A stretch of DNA of 64,000 bases from Anaerofustis stercorihominis. Lineage in GTDB: Bacteria; Bacillota; Clostridia; Eubacteriales; Anaerofustaceae. A program made the translations under genes and the position numbers. Location: NCBI GenBank assembly GCA_015058295.1, contig SVCP01000002.1:1-64000 (forward strand), read 5' to 3'. The stretch's first letter is position 1. Every line of letters starts with the position of its first letter. This document shows positions 29,736 through 39,200 of this stretch, piece after piece. Under the pieces are notes generated by a model, which saw only the letters and a program-made list of their open reading frames with translations, was not told the origin of the DNA and did not search any database.

Positions 29736-30181
29736 TTTATATCTGCCTGTTCCACGGAAAATTCCGTATTTTTCATCTGAAGCAACATGATCTCACGGGC
29801 TTTTTCTTCCGCTTCCGAGATTATCTCAGCAGCCTTCGTATTTGCTTCATTTATTATTTCTTCTCTTACGGCTTCGCTGTCTTTTATGATACGGAGAATT
29901 TCATCCGTATATATCCTGACCGCATTGTCTGCCGCTTCGAACACACCACTGAGTGCAAGTGCCGCTTCCGACAAAGTCCCTGCGTTTTTAATGCAGAGCC
30001 GCCGGTCACGAAGCTCCTCCTCCAATTTTTCAATACGAAGGATAAGTGCATCATTTTCTTCTGTTTTTTTTATCAGCATCGCAAGAAGCTCTGCACGGCT
30101 GAGCTTTCTGTGATCTTTAACGGTTCCTGCCACAGCTTTCCTCCCGTATTTGAATATTTGCAGAAATTCCATTCTGCACAT
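29732..30181 (-). CDS. Coiled-coil protein, first gene of pilus operon
   Basis: ORF overlapping lepB by 4 bp; long charged heptad region (EEIINEANTKAAEIISEAEEKAREIM). Confidence 0.7.
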   Translation of the reverse strand: MCRMEFLQIFKYGRKAVAGTVKDHRKLSRAELLAMLIKKTEENDALILRIEKLEEELRDRRLCIKNAGTLSEAALALSGVFEAADNAVRIYTDEILRIIKDSEAVREEIINEANTKAAEIISEAEEKAREIMLLQMKNTEFSVEQADIK

Positions 30182-30318
30182 TACACTTTATGAGACAGGC
30201 AGAAAGAATATGCACAAAATCATTTCATTCAGGATAAATACACCGTGAGGTAAACTGTATTTGCAATTTTCTTCAAAGGGTGGTATAATCAGTGCAGTTC
30301 AGTCTATGGAGCACATAA

Positions 30319-31008
30319 ATGAAATCAAGAGAAAGAATAAAAGAACTTAACGCAATATTTGAAGAAAGACAAGGCAGAATAAAAAAGGAAAACGCAAAGG
30401 TATTTTCCGCTGCCGCACAGGTTGTGGGCAAATACAACCTCAACCCCGTATCATACAGGGAAGTAATGATAGATGTAATGGATCATATAATCGCCCAGCA
30501 GAGAAAGAAGGTCTCCCCGGAAAGAATGTTCGGCGGAGACATGAACAGGTTCATACACGAAGCCTGCAAAGGCAAAGCAACAAAAAGCACAGCTGAAACA
30601 ATTCTCGAAGCTGTGGGCATTATGGGAATCATCTTCGCAATCGGCTTTTGCATGATGCTTGTTCTCGGAGTTTTCTCAAAAGAACAGCCTCTTTCCCTTC
30701 TTGAAATTACCCGCTGGGGAATACTGTTTGTTATGAGTATAGGAATGATGTTGTTTTTCCGCACCCGTCAGATCAAAAATCAGTTCTGGTTTATGATTGC
30801 GCTGGTATTTTCATATTCTGCAGTTTCCACAGGTATGGAAATGCTGTTTGAAGGAAACACATCTGTTGCAATCACAGTAAATACATACATCGCCATCCCC
30901 GTATCCCTTATCTGCGGGCTTGGTTGCTTCGTTCTCAGAAGCATTATCGCCGACAAGCGCTATGTTGCCGCAAAAGAAGCGGAAGATATAATGAGACATA
31001 AGAAATAA
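30319..31008 (+). CDS. Uncharacterized membrane protein
   Basis: Soluble N-terminus followed by several TM helices. Confidence 0.65.
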   Translation: MKSRERIKELNAIFEERQGRIKKENAKVFSAAAQVVGKYNLNPVSYREVMIDVMDHIIAQQRKKVSPERMFGGDMNRFIHEACKGKATKSTAETILEAVGIMGIIFAIGFCMMLVLGVFSKEQPLSLLEITRWGILFVMSIGMMLFFRTRQIKNQFWFMIALVFSYSAVSTGMEMLFEGNTSVAITVNTYIAIPVSLICGLGCFVLRSIIADKRYVAAKEAEDIMRHKK

Positions 31009-31013
31009 AAATT

Positions 31014-31045
31014 ATGCCCTGTCCACACGGACAGGGCGTTTTTCG
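31014..31045 (+). terminator. Rho-independent terminator
   Basis: GCCCTGTCCACACGGACAGGGCGTTTTTCG. Confidence 0.78.
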
Positions 31046-31080
31046 TTCAATTATTATCATTTTTGTGTTTCAGGGATTAA

Positions 31081-31275
31081 TCATATTTCAACCCACTCAG
31101 TTTTGTAAGGATACACAGTTCTCATCTGAACATACTGAACCTCACCAGGCTCCAGTACAAATTCACAATTTCTATATTTCTGAAATGTTATTTCGAGGGC
31201 CTCCTCTTCATTTTCCGCAATGACCTCAAACTCGCCAACAACCGTTTCCTCAACGACAACAATATATTTTTTCAT
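31081..31275 (-). CDS. DpnD/PcfM-like small protein
   Basis: MKKYIVVVEETVVGEFEVIAENEEEALEITFQKYRNCEFVLEPGEVQY pattern. Confidence 0.65.
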   Translation of the reverse strand: MKKYIVVVEETVVGEFEVIAENEEEALEITFQKYRNCEFVLEPGEVQYVQMRTVYPYKTEWVEI

Positions 31276-31997
31276 TAAATCACCCTTTCTGCCAGATTAT
31301 GCTCCGCATTGTACTGAGCAATCAAAGAATCATAATTCACAAAATCCACCAGATTCTTTATTGGACGGTATATGGAGTTACTCATTATATCTTCAAACTG
31401 ATTTTTACGTTCATGTGCTGCTACGATATAAAACTTTGCTCTGAAATCTTGCAGTTCATAAAATTTATCAAGCGAATTTCTAATGTTTGTTGAATGTTCA
31501 ACCTCATAAAATGCGCATGGCATTTTTCTTTCATTGAACCATATGGTATCCACAGTTTTTGCTTTTCTGAGAATTTCAGGATAAGTAAAATCGTATATAG
31601 TATTTGTTGTGGCGATTTCACACAGTTTTCTTTCAAGAAACAATTTATTTTTATCCTGAGCAGGAACATACGTATCAAGATTGCGCATGTTTCCTATCTC
31701 AACAATAATCCCCTGAAAATAAGAGTGAGTAAATTCCTGCACACTTTCTTTGTCTTTTGCATCTATCCTGAATTTCTCCAAAACTTCCTTTTCACATTCT
31801 TTAAGAGCCCACAGTCCCGGCTGGATTCTGAAAAACTCACTGTTTGTCTGCACAATCCGGCGTATGGATGCAAATGGTGTTCTGGTTTTCCATGCAGAAA
31901 AATCCACAAGTGTATTCAACTGCTGAAATGTAGCATATCCACCATTTATTCTCATAGCTTCGATAACATTATCCTTTTGTTTCATATATAACTCCAA
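31275..31997 (-). CDS. Putative HTH plus restriction-endonuclease-like protein
   Basis: N-terminal winged-helix-like segment; VDTIWFNERKMPCAFYEVEHS resembles a PD-(D/E)XK-like core; stop abuts downstream start. Confidence 0.55.
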   Translation of the reverse strand: MELYMKQKDNVIEAMRINGGYATFQQLNTLVDFSAWKTRTPFASIRRIVQTNSEFFRIQPGLWALKECEKEVLEKFRIDAKDKESVQEFTHSYFQGIIVEIGNMRNLDTYVPAQDKNKLFLERKLCEIATTNTIYDFTYPEILRKAKTVDTIWFNERKMPCAFYEVEHSTNIRNSLDKFYELQDFRAKFYIVAAHERKNQFEDIMSNSIYRPIKNLVDFVNYDSLIAQYNAEHNLAERVI

Positions 31998-32118
31998 CTT
32001 TGCGTTTTGCCATCAATTTATGCTAATTATATTCTTTATACAAGACCTTAGCAACAAAATTCTTATTAATTTAAACCAAGCAAAAAGAGCAGCTGAAGCC
32101 GCTCTTTGTATTTAATCT

Positions 32119-34491
32119 TTACTCAAATTTCTTTCTGAGGATTCTCATTGCGTTCAATGTCGCAAGAAGCGCTGTTCCTACGTCTGCAAACACGCCGTGT
32201 GCCATTGATACAAACGGTGTGAACGCGGAAAGTCCCAGGAAGAGGAATTTTACCGCAAGGACGAATACGATGTTTTCGATGACGATCTTTCTGGAGTATT
32301 TTGCAAGGCGGAGAACCTTTTCCACTTCGGAAAGATTGTCTGTCATAATTACTACGTCTGCCGCTTCGATCGCTGCATCGCTTCCGAGAGCTCCCATTGC
32401 AACGCCTACATCTGAAAGTGCAAGAACAGGTGCGTCATTGATGCCGTCGCCCACATAGATCTTTGTGCCTTTTGACTGAATCTTCTTGTACGCGTCAACC
32501 TTTTCATTGGGAAGAAGCTCGGAGTGCACATAGTCGATATGTGCTTTTGATGCGATGTATTCCGCAGTTTCCTTGTTGTCGCCTGTGAGCATATATGTAG
32601 CTTTGATGCCTGCGGATTTCATCTTGTCGATGGCTGCGATGCTGTCCGGTTTGATCTCATCTTCGAGAACAACATGACCTGCATATTTGCCGTCAACGTT
32701 GAGGTATACGACTGTGCCGAAGCTGACGACTTCGTCTGTAACGCAGAGTTCGTCGTTGCCGGCTTTGAGTTCAACGCCCTTATATTTAAGTGTTACGCCT
32801 TTGCCGGATACTTCTTTATATTCGCTTACATCGCTTGTCTTGATCTCTTTATGGAACGCATGAGTGATTGCTTTCGCGATGGGGTGATTGGAAGAAGATT
32901 CCGCTGCGCAGAGGTATTCTCTGAAAAGTTCCCGGTCGATCACCGCTTTTTCCGTTGTGATGTTGAAATCACCTTTTGTCACTGTACCTGTTTTGTCGAG
33001 GATAACCGTATCAGCCTTACAAAGTGCTTCGATGTATGTAGCGCCTTTGATAAGTATACCCTTTGCGCTTGCCGCACCGATTGCTGCGAAGTAGCTGAGA
33101 GGAATACTCAGTACAAGTGCGCACGGGCAGGAGATTACCAGGAATACAAGACCTTTTCTGATCCAGTATGCGTATTCACCCATTCCCATCATCGGCGGAA
33201 TGATTCCCAGAAGGAGTGCGGAGATAACTACAGCAGGTGTGTAGTAACGGGCAAATGTTGTGATGAATTTTTCTGTCTTTGCCTTGTTCTGCGCCGCATC
33301 TTTTGTCATTGTGATGATCTTTGCCACCATACTGTTTTCGAATGTGTTCTTCGCCCTGATGGTGACAGATGCGTCTGTAACGATATATCCTGCATAAACA
33401 GTGCTGCCTCTGTCAACGTGCCTTGCGACAGATTCGCCTGTTACGGATTTTGTGTCAACATATGCGCTTCCCTTTACGATCTTACCGTCTACGGGAACGG
33501 ATTCGCCTGCTTTTACGATGAGAAGGTCGTTCACCTGAACTTCTTCGCAGGGGATCTGCTCTGTTCCTCTTTCGGAGAGACGTGTTGCATAAGGAACTTT
33601 AAGGTCAAGAAGCGCATTGATGCTTCTGATGCTCTTCTGCTGAGCATATTCGCTGAGTGATTCGCCGACTTTGTAGAAAAGCATTACCGCAACGCTTTCG
33701 ACGAAGTCCCCGAGGCATATTGCGCCGACGGTGGCCACACTCATAAGGAAGTTTTCGTCAAATACCTGACCTTTGCCGATGTTTTTGATGGAGATTTTAA
33801 GTACGTCATATCCGATAAGAACATATGCCGCAAGGAATAATCCGACTTTAAGATACTGCGGTTCGATAACAAGAATAGCTATAGCAAAAAGCATTATGCC
33901 GATAAGTTCCATTGCGAACTTTTCGACAAATCCCTTAAAGCCGCTTTTTTCTTCCGCTTCGTTTACTTCATATTTTACTTCCGCTTTTTTCTTTTCAACT
34001 TCCGGCGGAATTACCGTAACGCCCGATTCGTATTTGTTGACGATTCTCGTAACATCTTCAATGATACCGTCAAGGTCTTTAAGACCGAGATGCTCCATCT
34101 TCAGCTGCTGTGTTACGAGGTTATACGAAGCAACCTTTACATAATCGAGCTTGTTGATATCTCTTTCGATCTTTGCGGAACAGTTTGCACAGGTAAGATC
34201 TTTAAGAGTGATGAGCAGTGTTCCTGCGCCTGCAAGTACGGGTGCTGAAGATACTGTTTTCTTCTTTTCTTCAGCCGGCGGGATAACAGTAACACCTGAT
34301 TCGTATTTGTTGACAATTTTTGTGACATCGTCGATGATCGTTTTCAGATCCTTTGTGCCGTTGTCATTCAGGCGAAGCTGCTGTGTTACGAGATTATATG
34401 TAGCTTCATTTACATATTCAAGCTTGTTGATGTCTCTTTCGATCTTCGCAGAGCAGTTTGCACAAGTGAGTCCTTTCAGTGTAATTATCAT
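32119..34491 (-). CDS. Heavy-metal (Zn/Cd/Pb-type) translocating P-type ATPase with two HMA domains
   Basis: Two TCANCSAKIERDINKL repeats, SCPCALVLS, DKTGTVTKG, GDGINDAPVL. Confidence 0.93.
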   Translation of the reverse strand: MIITLKGLTCANCSAKIERDINKLEYVNEATYNLVTQQLRLNDNGTKDLKTIIDDVTKIVNKYESGVTVIPPAEEKKKTVSSAPVLAGAGTLLITLKDLTCANCSAKIERDINKLDYVKVASYNLVTQQLKMEHLGLKDLDGIIEDVTRIVNKYESGVTVIPPEVEKKKAEVKYEVNEAEEKSGFKGFVEKFAMELIGIMLFAIAILVIEPQYLKVGLFLAAYVLIGYDVLKISIKNIGKGQVFDENFLMSVATVGAICLGDFVESVAVMLFYKVGESLSEYAQQKSIRSINALLDLKVPYATRLSERGTEQIPCEEVQVNDLLIVKAGESVPVDGKIVKGSAYVDTKSVTGESVARHVDRGSTVYAGYIVTDASVTIRAKNTFENSMVAKIITMTKDAAQNKAKTEKFITTFARYYTPAVVISALLLGIIPPMMGMGEYAYWIRKGLVFLVISCPCALVLSIPLSYFAAIGAASAKGILIKGATYIEALCKADTVILDKTGTVTKGDFNITTEKAVIDRELFREYLCAAESSSNHPIAKAITHAFHKEIKTSDVSEYKEVSGKGVTLKYKGVELKAGNDELCVTDEVVSFGTVVYLNVDGKYAGHVVLEDEIKPDSIAAIDKMKSAGIKATYMLTGDNKETAEYIASKAHIDYVHSELLPNEKVDAYKKIQSKGTKIYVGDGINDAPVLALSDVGVAMGALGSDAAIEAADVVIMTDNLSEVEKVLRLAKYSRKIVIENIVFVLAVKFLFLGLSAFTPFVSMAHGVFADVGTALLATLNAMRILRKKFE

Positions 34492-34820
34492 TCCTTTTCC
34501 TCCTCATAAGGGTCCTGTGTATGCGAAACATGGGCAAGACCAATTTCAAAAATATCAAAGATATGTTCATCATTCAGTGAATAGTATATATTTTTTCCGT
34601 CACGGCGGGATTTGACGATGTTGTTGGTCTTCAGCACTTTAAGCTGATGACTTACAGCTGACTGGCTTAGCCCCACAGCCTCCGCAAGGTGGCTCACGCA
34701 GTATTCGCCTCCGATAAGGGTATTTATTATCTTTACCCTTCCCGTATCCCCGAGTACGGAGAAAAATATCGCAAGCTTCTGCAGTGAAAATTCCTGCATG
34801 TCTTTTTCATTCATACTCAT
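34488..34820 (-). CDS. ArsR/SmtB-family metal-responsive repressor
   Basis: wHTH with ...GEYCVSHLAEAVGLSQSAVSHQLKVLKTNNIVKSRRDGKNIYYSL; SD ggagg before ATGAGTATG. Confidence 0.9.
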   Translation of the reverse strand: MSMNEKDMQEFSLQKLAIFFSVLGDTGRVKIINTLIGGEYCVSHLAEAVGLSQSAVSHQLKVLKTNNIVKSRRDGKNIYYSLNDEHIFDIFEIGLAHVSHTQDPYEEEKE

Positions 34821-34830
34821 ATTTACCTCC

Positions 34831-34874
34831 ATTCATATGAATACTCATTCATATGAAGATTCGTTCATATGATA
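34831..34874 (-). promoter_or_regulatory. Triple ArsR-type operator
   Basis: Three TTCATATGA palindromes with 16-bp centre-to-centre spacing directly upstream of the repressor gene. Confidence 0.75.
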
Positions 34875-35010
34875 ACATTAAAGTTAAAAAAAAGCAACAT
34901 ATATATTTCCTTTTCCGACAATATTTTTATTCTCGCAAACATTTGATAAATACAATGACAAATATCATATTTATGATGTATAATACAGATAAGTATAAAA
35001 TAATAAGGAT

Positions 35011-35355
35011 ATGAGTATGATTGAAGGTAAAGTGCACTATCACTTTCTGATACCGTCAAAGACACAGCTTAAAAAAGGCGAATCACTGAATGTGCTCGTA
35101 GGTGTGGCGTATAAAGACGAGGAGCCCATATACCACGAATTTGTATTTTATGGTGATGACGGGACAGGTGTCAAAAAAATATATTCCGAAACCCGCATAA
35201 TCGAATCGGGAGGGAATCCGCACTTTTACTTTAATATTCCCGCAGAATGTTTCACTGCAGAATTCTGGGGCGAAGACCCGGAAGAAATATTCATTTATAT
35301 ATCTGATACGTCACCGGATAAACATACAGACGGCAGCATGATATTTATTTACTGA
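35011..35355 (+). CDS. Hypothetical protein
   Basis: Compact 114-aa ORF, no family recognised. Confidence 0.55.
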   Translation: MSMIEGKVHYHFLIPSKTQLKKGESLNVLVGVAYKDEEPIYHEFVFYGDDGTGVKKIYSETRIIESGGNPHFYFNIPAECFTAEFWGEDPEEIFIYISDTSPDKHTDGSMIFIY

Positions 35356-35364
35356 AATATACAC

Positions 35365-35452
35365 CCCGCCGCAGGCTGCTCACGCAGCGTGAGCGCTCAT
35401 AGGCGAAGCCTCTGAGCAGGCAAGCCGCAAAGCGGCTTGCGCCTGCGGCGGG
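35365..35452. repeat. GC-rich cloverleaf-type intergenic repeat, copy B
   Basis: Outer stem CCCGCCGCAGGC/GCCTGCGGCGGG enclosing three hairpins. Confidence 0.8.
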
Positions 35453-35481
35453 CGGACAATATGCAAAAGGACAACAAATTT

Positions 35482-36267
35482 ATGAAAAATCTACCCGTTG
35501 GAATACTCGATTCAGGAGTCGGAGGACTCACGGCACTCTCTCCCATGCAGGAAATACTGCCTGATGAATCCGTAATATATTTCGGAGACTCCCTCAGGAT
35601 GCCTTACGGCAACAGAACAAAGGAAGAGATTGTATTCTATGCACAGAAAATGATAGACTATCTCGAAAACAAAGGAGTAAAAGCCATACTCCTCGCCTGC
35701 AACACAATATCTTCACATATCGACAGCCTGCACTCAAACGTAAAGCTGTTTTCAATCGTACAGGCAGGAGTTGAGGAAGTAAAACAAAGCGTAAAAGGTG
35801 ATTCCCTGGGAATAATCGCAACCTGTGCAACCGTAAACAGCGGAGTATACGAAAATGCACTGAGCGAAGTCTGCCCGGATATGAAGGTTACGCTGAATTC
35901 AAGCATCTCCCTTCCGAAGATAATCGACAGTCAGATGGAAAACGAACCTCTTCTGAGAGAGAACATAAAAGAATGTATAGAACCGATAGTTACAAAGGAC
36001 CCTGCCATAAAAGACCTTGTGCTCGGCTGTTCCCACTTCCCGATCATAAAAAATGAGATTAACGGTCTGTATCCGAAGCTTAATCTCATTGATCCTGCGA
36101 TCCGTCAGGTAAAGATGCTCAAGGAATATCTTGATGCAAACGAGCTGAACAACAAATCGAAAAAGACCATTACTTTATATACTACCGCCGAAACATACGA
36201 ATTCGCCGCAGCCATAAAAAGACTGAAGCTTGAAATAGATACATTAATGAAAGTGGAGCTTATATAA
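35482..36267 (+). CDS. murI: Glutamate racemase (start at MKNLPVGILDSG)
   Basis: ILDSGVGGLT, ACNTISS, LGCSHFP motifs. Confidence 0.92.
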   Translation: MKNLPVGILDSGVGGLTALSPMQEILPDESVIYFGDSLRMPYGNRTKEEIVFYAQKMIDYLENKGVKAILLACNTISSHIDSLHSNVKLFSIVQAGVEEVKQSVKGDSLGIIATCATVNSGVYENALSEVCPDMKVTLNSSISLPKIIDSQMENEPLLRENIKECIEPIVTKDPAIKDLVLGCSHFPIIKNEINGLYPKLNLIDPAIRQVKMLKEYLDANELNNKSKKTITLYTTAETYEFAAAIKRLKLEIDTLMKVELI

Positions 36268-39200
36268 TGATCAATTTTGTAATCGGAAGAGCAGGTCAGA
36301 AATGCAGTGAACCGGTTTATAAAGTACTCGAAAGCCTTCCAAAAGAAAAGAAGGCTTTTGTTGTAGTGCCGGAACAGTTCTCCTACGAAACAGAAAGAAA
36401 GATCCTCGGAGAAAGTCTCTGCAATATGCAGACAGAGGTTCTGAGCCTGAAGAGACTTGCGTACCGTCTGAGCTCAGAAACAGATATTGATATTAACGTG
36501 CTTTCCAAAGAAGGCTTTGCCATACTCATAAAAAGAGCCGTCTGTCTTTGTGCGGAAGAACTGAATATATTTAAAAGCACGAGCGGCTCTGCGGGATTCG
36601 TGGACGAAGTACGAAATTTCATTGATGAAATCAAAAAAGGAGGGCTGTCTCATACGGATCTGATCTGTGATGAAAAGGACACCCCCTCCGTAAAAATGAA
36701 GCTCAATGACATACGCAGAATTTACGAAACATACGAGTCTCTTGTGGGAGAATCCGTAATAAATACTGATGACTATTTTTCTTTTGTTGCCGAAAATGCA
36801 AAAGACAACAGACTGATAAAAGATTCCGTATTTATATTCGACGGCTTCTACTCCTTCGATGCCTGTGAATATCCGCTCATATCCCTCGTAATGAGAGATG
36901 CGGAAAATACAAGCTTCATTCTCCACTGCGATGATGAGCCATTCTTTAAGTGCAGTATGCAGACACTCAATGAACTTATATCCGTAGCAAAAGAAAATTC
37001 CCTTGATTATAAGATAACAAAAATAAAGAATGATTCTATGCTCAGTGCCCCTGTGGCATTTCTCGAAGAGCATCTTATGAGTTATGATGCGGTGGCTTAT
37101 ACGGAAAGTACGGATGTCATAAATCTTGCCCGTGCAGATGACATTAATGAAGAATGTGACTTTGTTGCATGCGAGATAAATCGTCTGATAAAAGAAAAAA
37201 ACTACCGTTTCGGAGATTTCCGCATCATATGTACGGACAAAAGTTATTTCACCGTGCTGTCCGATGTTATGAAACGGCATGATATAGATCATTTTATCGA
37301 CGAAAACAGGGCTGTTTCTTCAACATCTGCAGTGAGGGCTTTTCTGGGCTTACTGAGTATGCTTGATAAAAGCTACACAACCACAGAGCTTATTTCATTT
37401 GCAAAAACAGGCTTTTCCTCTCTTGATGAAAGAGAATATATGCTACTTGAAAACTATGTACTGGAAATGGGCATAAAAAACAGAATGTGGGAAAGCCCGT
37501 TTGAGAGAAACAATACCGAACAGAGCTACGACCTCAAAGAAATCAATGCGCTGAGGGAAAAACTTACGGAACCAATAAATAAGATCAGAAAAGAAGTTCT
37601 CGGGTATAATAACGTGTCTGAGTTTGTGAAAAGCTTTACCGGCAGTCTTGAAACAGTATCCTTCGAAGAAAAACTGCAGGAATGTATCGACAGATTCATT
37701 TCCGATGAGGATTACGAAAACGCAAATATATATGCACAGATAAACAACAAGATACTGCTCATTCTCTCCCAGCTCGAAAGCTTTTTCGGTAACGATATGA
37801 TGAGCATAAAGGAAATTTATGATGTTCTCTCGTATGCCCTTTCCGCAAGTACCGTAGGTATCATCCCCGCAAGAGTGGATGCGGTGAGTATAGGAGATGT
37901 AATAAGAAGCACCACATCAGAAAACAAAGTCCTGTTCTTCATGGGCTGCAACGAAGGCAAAATGCCTTCAAATTCATACGAACAGCCTGTATTCACCGAT
38001 CAGGAAAGAAAACAGATGCATTCACTGAAGCTGAAAAACAATTCGGACTATCAGCGTATCAGGGATAATTTCGTATGCTATCTGCATATATGTTTTCCCA
38101 AGGAACTGCTGTATCTGACAAGAACAACAAAAGACGGTTCCGAAGAAGTGTATCCTTCGGTAATTTACGAAAGAGTGGACGAGCTGTTCCCGGACGGAAG
38201 GAAAATAATATGTTCGGAAGAACTTCTTCGCCCGGACATGATAGACACAGACCGTTTCGCTTTCAGAAAAATGACGGACCTTCTCTCGGAAATGATCTCG
38301 CAGGGCATAAACGAGGACAAACAGAAGACTCTTTCCTCCATGATAAGTGTGCTGGATGATGACGGAACAAGAAGCCTTCTTTCCATCTCAAAAGACGGAT
38401 TTGCATTTGACAACGGAGCGAAAATATACAATAGAAAGTTGTATTCTTCCCTGCTTCCCGATCCGTTCGTAACGTCCGTAAGTATGCTGGAAACATACGG
38501 GAAATGCCCGTTTTCCTTCTTTATGAGATATGTCATAAAACCAAAAGAAAGGCGCCTTAAAAATATCCGTTCCACAGATACGGGAAACATACTTCATATG
38601 GTGGTGGAAGAATTCTCAAGAGCCATCATAGAATGCCGCTTTGACTGTATCACCTGCAGTGACGAAGATATTGAACTTATCGCAAAAGAGATCGTGGATA
38701 AAGTTCTCAGAGAATACAAAGACGGCATCGTCCACACGGTGAGCAACAGTATATATCTTTACAGAAAACTTGTTTCCAACGCAACTGCCGCAATAAAGGA
38801 AATAATTTCGCAGATACGCATTTCCGATTTCAGGATCGGTGAAAGCGAGATGTATTTCGGATTTGATGCACGGTATGATGCAATAGAAATAAAGACAAAA
38901 GATGAGATCAGTGTTTTTGTAAGGGGAATAATCGACAGAATCGATTTTGCAAGCATACAAAACGGCAGATTCCTGAAGATAGTGGACTATAAAAGCTCGA
39001 AAACAAGTTTTGATCTTTCCAAATGTCTGGAGGGAATAAACGTACAGCTTCCTGTATACGCAATGGCGGTGAGAGACGACACTCAGGATGTTGCGGGAGT
39101 ATTTTACTTCAGATTATCCCCGGGTCTTGTGGATGTGAAAAAGCAATCCGATATGGACAAACTTGAAACCTCCGTCAGAAAGGAACTGCAGCTTCGGGGT

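Noticed and set aside
32674-33660. 328-aa plus-strand ORF
   Set aside because: Fully antisense to the P-type ATPase, Cys/Phe-rich low-plausibility translation, no RBS; artefact of codon bias on the opposite strand
36474-37292. 272-aa minus-strand ORF
   Set aside because: Entirely inside addB on the opposite strand; translation resembles no protein family
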